The position numbers and the translations under genes were made by a program. Positions 55,224-64,000 of a stretch of 64,000 nucleotides of DNA are shown piece after piece; position 1 is the first letter of the stretch, and every line of letters starts with the position of its first letter. Location: positions 62,001 through 126,000 of the forward strand of contig JFHB01000075.1 of assembly GCA_000729835.1 (NCBI GenBank), given 5' to 3'. The notes beneath the pieces were generated by a model, which saw only the letters and a program-made list of their open reading frames with translations, was not told the DNA's origin and ran no database searches. Source of the DNA: Atkinsonella hypoxylon. Taxonomy: Eukaryota > Ascomycota > Sordariomycetes > Hypocreales > Clavicipitaceae.

Positions 55224-57185
55224 TTTGGCGATGTTGGAGCCGTACAGCCGCTGTAGCATATAGTTGGAGCTTTGGACGGGGTGAAATTGAGCTGCTTTGG
55301 TGCTTGACTTGAACAGAGACGAAGAGAAGAGCTGAGATCTGGCGAGGCAGGGACAATCAATCCAATCAATCAGGTACAAGCGTGCGTCATGTGCCTCCAG
55401 CTTATCGTCACTTACAGCTAGCTCCACAATGCACAAATGCAACAGCCACCAACTAGGCCAGAGTAGATGGACGATTTATACATAAATGCCAGCTGCCAAG
55501 CACCTTGAGGTCCAGTCTGCATCGGACTGGCGGCTGCGCGCAACCTGACCCGCCGCCAACCAGACCGGCTACGGCTTCCTTGCCCCACCGCCAACGGCAT
55601 CATCGGTGGCCATTGGGTTGCTGGTTCCGCGTGAGACCGCCGCAACTACCCTGCACCTAGAGATGAAAAAGGGAGGGAAAAAAAAAAAAGAGAGAGAGAA
55701 GAGAAGAAAAAGAATCATTTAGTTAATGATCTCATTACATTGCCATGACGGTTCTGCACATCCCTTTACCGTCGATAAAGGCCTCAAGAAAGCTACAAGT
55801 AGGCAGGCTGACCAATCAGGACAACTCTAATTAAGGTATTTTGATTTCCGCACGAACGTCATTGTAATTAAAGCACATACACCAATATTCTATTTTCCGT
55901 CTGTCTAAAGAGGCACATAGCGCTATGTTCGCAGCTTCCCACACGGGCGGTTGAGGGCGGGATCAGAGATCAGAGGCCTTGCACTAGGAGTTGTAGCAGC
56001 TGCGGGCTTATTGGTGACTTTGACCTTGTTTGGCTGGCTTAAGCCCGTTAAAGCGTGTCAATTGTTTTGGGTAACTGGAAATGGCTCCCTTGGACTCGTA
56101 AGTAGTCAAAACGTCAATATCTAACTATCCTCACTCCCTACCTAGGTATATGGCTTTACAAGGCAAGTTCATCGCCACCTCGCTTGTCTGCGGTTCCAAA
56201 GATGCATGACACTCGCCGGATGGGAATGTCGCGCGAATAACCCAACAGCAGTTCAGCTCTATTAGCCGAAAATAAATTTCTTAAGCTCATTACAAGTAAA
56301 CTGTTACACATCCGCCCAGCGCGACACCGCACAACCGTCGCACCATCCATTCCTGCGGGCGCAAGTCAAGCAGGAACAGGGACAGGGACAGGAATAGACC
56401 CGGTTCCTGCTGTCATTAACTCGGCTACTTATGTCTTGCCTTGCCCCCTAGAGCAAGATAAGCGTGGCGAGTCCATGCTTTGACCTCAACATAAAGGCGT
56501 GGAAGAGGGACGAGCTTCTGTAGCCGTAAATACAACTATAATAGGCAAGTACTACTTTATTTGCCTCTATCCCACTTCCATCAAAGAAGTCCAGTCTATC
56601 CAGGAGATTATAAGCCAAATTGTTGCCGGACTGTTGATGTGCTAGACTTGGCTCGCAGTGCGAGACCACGTACCAACCGCACAGGAAGGCACCCCAAGCA
56701 GTGTCAAACGCGATGAGACACTAAGTCAGGAGGCGGCGAGTACTGACATCGAGAAGGGACCGCATAATCTCTGGGCGTTAGCCGTGATAAGAGTAATTGC
56801 GAAATGTCTGCCTATATACACGGACGTTGATCTAAGCTTGTCGCATCGTGCTTGCTCTGCCAATGACACGTCTCAATAAAGTCTCAAGAAGTTGATACGT
56901 AGTGCCTAGCTGAAAGAGTAGTTGAGCAATTATCGACAACTTGGTCGCTCAGCTTCCAGAACCCAGAAAGTAGGGTCTATATACCGTCGAGAAGTGATTT
57001 GGATTACGGCCTGATCCGTGATCTTTCATGCCACGCTATTTCCAACCCGCCTACCTATTAACTGAGAACCAGACCTCGATCCCGCGCAAAGTAATACAGA
57101 TATGAAAAACCCACTACACTGTTAAACACCAAAGTCAAGGTACGCACGCCACACAGAAAGTTACGAAGAACGCAAGTACACTTTA
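55224..57185. other. Intergenic region, no gene seen
   Basis: Promoter side of the metallophosphoesterase, then 1.5 kb with only short unsupported frames. An A12 tract followed by (GA)n is at about 55678-55700. Confidence 0.5.
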
Positions 57186-60100
57186 TCACGCCTTCTCTTG
57201 GATTGGCAAGGCCCAGTCCTCTGGCATCTCCCACTTAGTCTCTCTCTTCTCTCCGCCGTTGACCATGATAGTGTGGCGATCTACAGAATCTCTATTTGAG
57301 CCGTGGCAGATAATTTTCTCTGCCTTAGTCAATAGTGAAGAGTAGAAAGAGTCATCCTTTTCGTCGTCGGCACCATGCTGCTGGCGCGCCCACTTCAATC
57401 TTCTGGCTTGATCAGTAGCCAATCCCATTAGGTCCTTGCGGCCACTGATGGACTCAGGATTCATGCCAGCAATCTGTTCCAGGAGGTGGACATATATATC
57501 CCTGGCGGCTTTGTGGGTGCCGCATGTATTGTGGAAGCCGGCACGCAGGGTTTCACACTCAATAGTGAGATGGTGCAGAGCGCCGTACACATCACGCAGA
57601 TTGTAGCAAATGCTTCCTATAAGAGCAACGGCCGCAGACTGGTGGCCTGCAGCAAATTTAACTTCGCATAAGCGTCGTCCTATTGCAACCGCCGTGGCTC
57701 CGCTCCAGGTTCGGCTCATACGGGTGTCCCAGAGGTACTGTAGAACTTGCTAAAATTTGAACAGTTAGCATTCAATTTCATTCCCAATCTCCAGCCCAGT
57801 TAAGTCTTGCTTACCTCCAGCATTGCAAAGTTCTTTCGCTCACCAAGTAGGCGGATAATCACATTCAACTAGTCAAGCGGAATACTACCAAAATTGATAT
57901 CAAGATGCCCAACCTTTAGGACGTCAACTAATATCTCAGACGAAATCTGCTGCAGTTGGACAAGAAGCTTCTTATCCTCTATATGGGATTTGCGGGAAAA
58001 GTATGCAGAGATCTTGAAGGCCCATTTAACAGCCGCAGAATGCTCCGTCTTGGTCAGCTGCTTAAAGTAGACTTGAGACCATTGCAAAAAGTATAAAGAT
58101 AAGCTTAAGTCTCCCGTTGGAAAAACTTCCAAGCTGACCTTGACTAGCGATTCTAGCAAGGTCAGTGAAACAGTCTTTTTGGTTACATTGGCGAGACTGA
58201 GCTTGAATAGTTGCCAGAAAGAGTCGGAAGCTAAAGAGCAAGGGCAGAACCCCTTGAACATGTCCCACATCTCGCTTCGCAGTCTGCGAGACTCATTCTC
58301 CCGCCCTTTGAGCTCCAGAAACGTGAGAAGTCGAGCGCCTGCAGCGAGGCGTACCCAGATAGGCCGTGAGGCTTGCCTTACCGAGACACACCACGATTCG
58401 TAGAGACAGGTTTCAATGTAAATCTCCCGAATTATTTCATCCAACATCTTCTCGCTCTCGTAGCCGCAGAGAAGTTGTTCCAGAGCATGGATGAAGACAA
58501 AGCAGCGCCGATCTAATTGTATGAGTTGGTCCTATTTGAATCCAACCTCGCCGCCTTCAGAATCTATCCCGCCGAGAGTTACTACGTCTTTCATCATCTG
58601 AATAAACTTCATGCCGTGCTCCACAGAAGATAGCCCCCGATACATCTTGGCGATGCTTCGAGCAATGTCGAAAAGTACCACTTCCTGGCGTTCCTCAACA
58701 AGTAGGCCTACTATGTATTCTTCAATGATTTTAATAGCGATAGTTATGCTTTCACGTCTCTGTTGCTTCCGATGGTTTTCGACGATGCGGGTCAGTGCAA
58801 CGATGACCTTGTCATGAGAGCACGGGAACTGGAGCTTCAAAGACATAAAGGCGTCAATCAAGAGAGTCTCAGCTCGGTGCTCCAGCTCGGGATGACTCTC
58901 GAACAGAATCGAGAGCCGGTATTTCGCAATCTCCACCAGAGCTGTGATGGCCTCACGGTCTTCATTGAGGTGTAGGTCGCACCGACAAAGTTCTTCGTAA
59001 ATGGCAACTGCTTCGTTGTAGCGCAGAGACTCTAGTTCTAGGATCTTGGCCAGTTCAATGCTTGCGCGGACATACAAATGGTGAGTGGTGCCAAAATCCG
59101 CAAAGATAAGAGCGCGGCAGTTTTAGGCCAGATGCAATCGCTCGCTGAACTCTTCATGTGCTCCCAGAACCAAGATGTATGCCTAGTAAACTTCCAATAA
59201 CTGCTCGGCAGAGATGTCACAGTCATGACGGTGTTTCTCTAGTGATACCCAAAGCAAACGAAACCACTTTAAAGACTGCAAATCGTCGGCAAGAGGCTGC
59301 AAGAAAAGACAGATCTTCACGAGGATCTCCAAGTAGGCGGGTGGGCAGGTGTCGAGTTCGAAGGCATCGAAGCCTCGCAGAATGAGCAAGAGAGCTTCCA
59401 TGGAGCCGCTGTCGTCCAACCAGCGACTGAGGGTTTGCAACTGAAACTCTGCTTTAAGCTGCAAAAGCCTTGTTTGAATGAGGTCAAATCTTGACTCAAA
59501 CTGCACGATTATAGTCTTGTCGCTGCCCGCTACAGTTCCCGATCCTCATGTTAGTCAGATCTGGTTGAGTGAAGTGGGCTGAGGAATCAATTACCTTGAC
59601 GATGACTACAAATCGATGCAGTAACATCCACAACGATATCCACAACCATGGACGAAGCTGACTGGAGGATAGCAGACATTCTGTTGCCACCATGCGGAGA
59701 ATAATAGCTGTGCCCTGCTCTATCAAAGTGAAGAATCTCTCGATATCAAGAGTGTACTTTTGCGCAAACTAGACATCACTGTGTCAGATTGACGAGAATA
59801 TTTCTGTCATTCATTGCTATTCAGGGTAGGAGCCTCTTACACTCAACAGCCGCTTGCACGATGAGAGCACCAGAGCAGAGCTCTCAGAAGTAGGCATGTC
59901 AATCAGCTTCACAGCTGACATGATCTTGTCGAATTTCGTGGCAAAGGATTCTGCCTTATTCAGCAATTTATCCAGCCTACTGCCTTAGTTCGGCATATAG
60001 CGAAGCCGTTCATTTGTCACTATAGCCAAGAACTCCTCTAACGTAACAGCACGCTTAACATCGAACGGCTGGCCCACCAGCCGGACATATCTGTCCAAGG

Positions 60101-60410
60101 CCTTCTTCGTGTGGGCTTCGAGCTCAATTAGGAGCTCCATAGCACCTTCGGGCCTGGCATCGTGTTTCTAGATAGCGAGCGTGTCGTACAATTATGGAGT
60201 GAATAATAAGAAGGAGATAGCGCGTCAAGAAACTGTAGACATTGCCGCAGATCCATGTCTCATCATCGGCTGGACATCTCGGTGACATACTACTGTACCT
60301 TCGTTCTCCAATATATTGTGGAACACGCTCGCCTCAGATGTAACTGATGGTGATCTAGCCAAAGAGTAGTCAGGCTTTGGTTTCACGGACAGCAAAGCTG
60401 CGTTGAACTA
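57186..60410 (-). pseudogene. Large helical/TPR-type fungal protein, inactivated by five CAR-to-TAR-type stops
   Basis: On the minus strand a continuous multi-exon protein can be followed from about 60410 (S-V-K-P-K-P-D-Y-S-L-A) to the stop at 57186. Plausible introns lie at about 60173-60306, 59768-59851, 59535-59591 and 57754-57815, the last with GTAAGC...TTTTAG. The N-terminal part (A-L-D-R-Y-V-R-L-V-G-Q-P-F-D-V, then G-S-R-L-D-K-L-L-N-K-A-E) resembles the helical N-terminus of large fungal TPR/STAND-like proteins; the rest is helical repeats, with T-W-S-G-A-T-A-V-A-I-G-R-R-L and I-C-Y-N-L-R near the end. Five in-frame stops interrupt it: after M-P-N, L-E-V-Y, L-H-L-A, V-G-F-K and I-P-L-D. 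Each is TAA or TAG, so each could be one C-to-T change from Gln. A frameshift near 59680 is also likely. Function of the family is unknown. Confidence 0.7.
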
Positions 60411-61027
60411 AGAGGCTATATAGACAAGATAAAATATCAGTCATCTAGTGTATAGAAGGGGGGGTTAGTGCACAACTTACGCCGTGCTTAACTAAGCATG
60501 CTTACTACAAGTAGAGATAGATAAAGTTGCCCAAGGAACAATACTGGATAATTCAACTTGGAAGCGCATATAATAGTTTAAAGGCAAGAGGGGGGCAGTT
60601 TCTCAAAGACAATAAACAGGAAGTTAAGGTCTTTTACACTACTTAAAGTGAAGAGGGTCGCGTGCAGACGCGGTCTACAATAAGCTGGCTGATCTTCCCA
60701 TTTTTTTAGACCGGAGGTCCTTGCCTACCATGGCGCTATTAGAGCTGGCTTGAGATATGACAAGCTATTACGCGGCTATTCCGAAGGCTGCACGCTCAAG
60801 CTTTGACTAGACAAATCCAAGCCAATGCCGAGCATGTTGTGAAAAGCATAGAGCTCTATCCATTTGTACATTCAGCTGGCGCCATTAAGGGAGATGACCG
60901 TCATGAGCCGCGGTTCTTCTGAAAGATCTCGGTGGCGTTCAAATCATCTGCCCGAACTCAATATCCTGGGTACTACTCAAAAGACCCTTCACCACTAATA
61001 TATTACTGACACATTACCGTCTGCATA
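60411..61027. other. Region between the divergent decayed genes; possible N-terminal remnants of the S8 gene
   Basis: No intact gene. On the plus strand pieces such as G-L-R-Y-D-K-L-L-R-G-Y-S (about 60740) and H-V-V-K-S-I-E-L-Y-P-F-V-H-S (about 60835) look like coding debris in different frames, perhaps from the propeptide of the subtilisin that follows, but I cannot prove it. Confidence 0.35.
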
Positions 61028-62508
61028 GTGGCGCCAAAAGCTATTGCTTGGGTCTACAGTCCCCCCGAACTCACCATCCACGGCGTCTTGTGGGCATTCA
61101 AGAAGATTTCCCGAAGCAAGCGTACAGGAAGAACTATACTAAACTTGTCATGGGGAATTAATCTTCCTAGGAGTAGTCACGATATGGCGGATGCCCTGGA
61201 TGGATTGATCAAGCCCGGCGTTATCCCAGTGGTTGCAGCCGGCAACGATACAGTAATGCGAACCTGTCGATGAAGATGTAGCATCAAAAGCTGACTGAAG
61301 TTTCAAGGCATATGTCAATGAGAACTATATCGAGTGGCCTCAAAACGCGGACGGGGTTATCTTGGTTGGAAGCACAGATAAGGACGGCAGTTTATCTTGG
61401 TGGTCGAACTTTGGTCCGAGTATGAGCTGCATTGTTCAAACCAGGCCTTCGTTTGATGCATTTCTAACTTTTAGTAGAGGTTGACATCTATGCGCCAGGA
61501 GAAATGGCCGTGAAGAACAACACTAGCAACCAGGAAGGAACGTCCTTCTGTGAGTAATGCATTATTTTGCCGATTCAAGATTGGCCCTTAACAGAGACAA
61601 GACAACGCTGACGTTGGATTCAGGTAGCATCGCCCGTTGTTGCTGGATTTCTTGCGAACCTCCATTCTACAGAGAAGCCCGACAAGCCGTTTTCCGTGCA
61701 AGCTCTTCGCGAGCACTTACGAGACCATTACTCCGTCAAGACAAGCTACTGGCAAAACCAGCAGAATGGCGAAACAGGCAATGTACGAACAATAACGGCC
61801 TTCTTACAGCAATCCGTCATGGACCCCCCACCAGCCCAGCCAAGCGTAGATCAGAAGCCTCCCGGTCCGTCTGAAGCCAAGGCACCCAGCGACACAGAAA
61901 AGGGAGTTATTACCATTACGGTTAGTTTCACCGTCCCTTGGAACTTTTTGCAAATCAACGCATTTGAATCCACTAATAACTTCGAATAGGTGGCAAAGAA
62001 TGGTTACTCGATTTTAGTGCCATTAGATTGCAAACCACACTTTACTGACCAAAATAATTTGGAAGCGTTGCTCGATGCTTTTGAAACCAAGTCTATTAGT
62101 AGATACACGATGGTTTTAAAGAATGGACTATGTTCAACTGCTGATGGTAAGCAATCATGGGCAGCACTGACGCAGATCAGGGTGGAAAATGGCACGGCTG
62201 AAGAAAGGAAGGCGCTGGATATTTTCGACAAGATCAAAAGTCGCTCTCAGACTGCGAGCTTGAAGCAAACGCGGTTCTGCCCGCTTCAGGTCGCGTAGCC
62301 GTGGATGAAGTTGGTTTGCTCCATTACGGCCAGCGATCAATAGGCTGGTGTCGTGAGCCTCTGATCTGTGGGCATGGTCGGTATGCAGGAGGCTCCGAGG
62401 TCATGAAGAAGTGCGGACTGTCTGGACATGGAAGGACTGGTTGGAAGCGTACTCTGGGGAACGAAGGGCAGAGATTGAGACCATTGCCATAAGAAGGCGG
62501 TGCTGCTA
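61028..62508 (+). pseudogene. Subtilisin-like serine peptidase (S8) remnant lacking Asp and His segments
   Basis: From 61029 the sequence reads V-A-P-K-A-I-A-W-V-Y, the segment that follows the catalytic His region in S8 peptidases, then N-L-S-W-G-I, P-V-V-A-A-G-N-D (oxyanion Asn), A-D-G-V-I-L-V-G-S-T, W-S-N-F-G-P, V-D-I-Y-A-P-G and G-T-S-F-S-S-P-V-V-A-G with the catalytic Ser, across good introns at 61427-61477 and 61550-61627. The Asp (D-T/S-G) and His (H-G-T-H) motifs are not found upstream. Between 61253 and 61307 the frame shifts and meets TGA; this could also be a 55-nt intron (GTAATG...TTTCAAG), which keeps frame. A C-terminal domain follows (S-I-L-V-P-L-D-C-K-P to 62280); its end, V-W-T-W-K-D-W-L-E to C-C-stop at about 62508, is reached only after two more frame changes. 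I judge it a pseudogene. Confidence 0.6.
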
Positions 62509-63760
62509 GTTCAAAGAGATATTTGCTATTGATCCTCGCTCCTTCACATGCCTGACAGCTGGCTGGTAGCCATGTCCTTGAAGTTGTTATTTGAGTCACT
62601 CCGCTCGGCGCTGTCAACAAAGCTCCAACTCCGCTTAGGCACAGATGGGAATGCTGGTCCTAGTAATTTCCTGCTATACAAAGAGGTCCTTCGTAAACGT
62701 CGCATCCATATCGTTCAGAACTAGCTTGTTGTGTGGCTGCTCAGAAGTACCTAAAATGTGTCGAAAGGGATGTGGGTCCGGCAATCTAGCCGATGTCCTA
62801 TCAGGATTATCGCAGTTATTTAACAGTTACTTAAGTGGATCTCTAGCGGTGGCTTAGCGGACCAATCATGAAGTCAAGTAAGTAAGTGATGGCTCAAATT
62901 GTAGTATCAAGATGTGCTATTGCGTACAATACAACCCCTGAATAATCTTGCAAATCTACTTGCAGCGGCAGTTTCAGCTAATCAGATGTTATCTTAGATT
63001 TTAGTGAGACATAGAGTGGAGACAATAGATACTCTAGTTTATACGAAAATTATATAGAAAAATAAGTCTCTATAGAGTAGTGCTTAATTTCTATGTATTC
63101 TCTCTGTACCTCTCTAACAGTTAGTCGTTCAAGCAGTCTCTATACACTAATTGCAGCTGTTAGCGAGTACCTAAAAGTGGGACTTGTTTTTTTTTTGTAA
63201 AATCACTCAGGGGTTGTATTGCATATTAACCTACGGAATACTTCCTGGCAAGTCTTTGGCTTGCTAGCTGCTGGATTGCTTTGTCCAATCTCTGCACTAT
63301 GTCTGTCGAGATAAGTCTGCATCGCTGGTAAGAACCTATGATTTAATGTGTTGTAGCGGGGGTGTATGATAGTGTTGGATGGCTGCTGCAGATTTTGGGT
63401 TGACTTGCTGGCTGTTGTATATCTATATTGCCGTGTTCTAGCTCTAGGATGCCCTGTGAGACTGTAGACTATGAATTCTCGAGCTGTTGCAGTATCACTA
63501 CCTTGTCATAAATAAGTTAAGTGATAGAGTTGCCCGGCAAGGTGCAATTACTGTAATGGCCAATCACAAGACGTCATGAATGCATAAAATTGCCTGCAAC
63601 TGCCCCGGCTTCAATCGTACCTTGAGTCACGTGGCAACCAGACAGCCCTTGAGGCCACCTCCCACCAAGAACCTCGCCCGGTCAAATCTTGATTGCCACA
63701 TACACAATTCAGTCCTCAAAATCACTCTCTTGTAGTTATTTCTGCCAACGTCGACGCACA
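62509..63760. other. Gene-free region with a MITE-like element, and promoter of the MYND gene
   Basis: No gene seen. It contains the short inverted-repeat element described separately (62927-63221). The last about 200 bp should be the promoter and leader of the gene starting at 63761. Confidence 0.5.
62927..63221. mobile_element. MITE-like element with 15-bp perfect terminal inverted repeats
   Basis: CAATACAACCCCTGA at 62927-62941 is repeated exactly in reverse complement at 63207-63221, bounding 295 bp of AT-rich, non-coding DNA with internal AGAGAGAATAC/TCTCT-type words. Size, AT content and lack of ORF fit a non-autonomous DNA transposon. The flanks (GCGTA and CATAT) show no clean duplication; a TA target site is possible. 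Confidence 0.65.
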
Positions 63761-64000
63761 ATGGCCTCTGAATGCATCAGCTGCAAAAAGTCACCTCCCA
63801 AAGTCAACCTCAAGCGCTGCGCAAAATGTTCCACAGCCATGTACTGCTCCAGAGACTGTCAAAAGGCAGACTGGAAGATGCATAAAAAGGTTTGTGGTAA
63901 ACAAGCCAACACGGCATCATCTTCAAGTGGGTCTGCAACTGCACACTTATCACCTCCAAAAGGGTTGGAACAGGGTATCGCAATGCCCTTTACTCGCCTC
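63761..64000 (+). CDS. MYND-type zinc-finger protein, N-terminal part (runs off the window)
   Basis: The first 80 codons from ATG at 63761 are open to the window end. Residues 5-45 are a complete MYND finger: C5-x2-C8, C20-x2-C23, Y28-C29-x3-C33 and H41-x3-C45, with the typical C-S-R-D-C-Q-K-A-D-W. A Ser/Thr/Ala-rich linker follows and then the start of another region (M-P-F-T-R-L). MYND fingers mediate protein contacts with proline-rich peptides; in fungi they occur at the N-terminus of SET proteins and of many proteins of unknown role. The downstream domain that would tell its job is outside the window. The start is the only Met before the finger. Confidence 0.85.
   Translation, partial: MASECISCKKSPPKVNLKRCAKCSTAMYCSRDCQKADWKMHKKVCGKQANTASSSSGSATAHLSPPKGLEQGIAMPFTRL

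Noticed and set aside
55224..55442. Upstream extension of the metallophosphoesterase frame
   Set aside because: The signal peptide begins at Met 55223; the upstream frame is better explained as leader.
1..64000. tRNA or rRNA genes
   Set aside because: I looked for T-loop words such as GGTTCGAATCC and for paired acceptor stems and found only isolated partial matches. A covariance-model search would be decisive.

Overview
The window looks like nuclear chromosomal DNA of a filamentous ascomycete (Pezizomycotina; a Sordariomycete, probably Hypocreales, is my inference). The support is: genes on both strands with short GT-AG introns of about 50-130 nt, wide intergenic spaces, a Zn2Cys6 regulator, GH27 alpha-galactosidase, COP9 subunit 2, EMC1, an otubain and a BEACH fragment of fungal type, and nonsense mutations typical of repeat-induced point mutation (RIP). 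No rRNA, tRNA, CRISPR or prokaryotic operon structure was seen.

Layout. 1-9 kb: 3' end of an agmatinase/arginase-family gene; a secreted alpha/beta-hydrolase-like protein; a secreted GH27 alpha-galactosidase; an ORF holding an isolated BEACH-domain fragment; and a divergent pair encoding the two halves of a Tm-1-like protein (TIM-barrel and UPF0261). 10.8-14.1 kb: a sugar transporter with a 15-nt microexon and a bicupin (S)-ureidoglycine aminohydrolase. 14.2-19.8 kb: a RIP-damaged PD-(D/E)XK-like pseudogene followed by AT-rich gene-free DNA. 19.8-21.9 kb: otubain. 21.9-30.1 kb: gene-poor DNA with many simple repeats and, at 28.9-29.6 kb, a 268-bp-arm fold-back repeat inserted in or made from an unknown coding sequence. 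31-32.6 kb: COP9 subunit 2. 34.8 kb: a tiny Cys-rich protein. 37.8-41.2 kb: a Zn2Cys6 regulator and a zinc-finger-like protein. 43.2-48.3 kb: a monocarboxylate-type MFS carrier, two different Nudix hydrolases tail to tail, and a methyltransferase. 49.6-55.2 kb: EMC1 and a YHR202W-type metallophosphoesterase, convergent. 57.2-62.5 kb: two decayed genes in divergent orientation, a large helical/TPR protein with five CAR-to-TAR-type stops and a subtilisin (S8) lacking its N-terminal part. 62.9-63.2 kb: a MITE-like element. 63.76 kb to the end: start of a MYND zinc-finger gene.

Most intact genes are unrelated housekeeping or nutrient genes. The functional links I can see are the Tm-1 halves (shared promoter region), the two Nudix enzymes (ADP-ribose/ADP-sugar clean-up), and agmatinase plus ureidoglycine aminohydrolase as nitrogen-salvage steps, though the last two are 13 kb apart and need not be co-regulated. 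The unusual material is in the accessory stretches: three RIP-damaged genes, the fold-back element, the BEACH fragment and the MITE.
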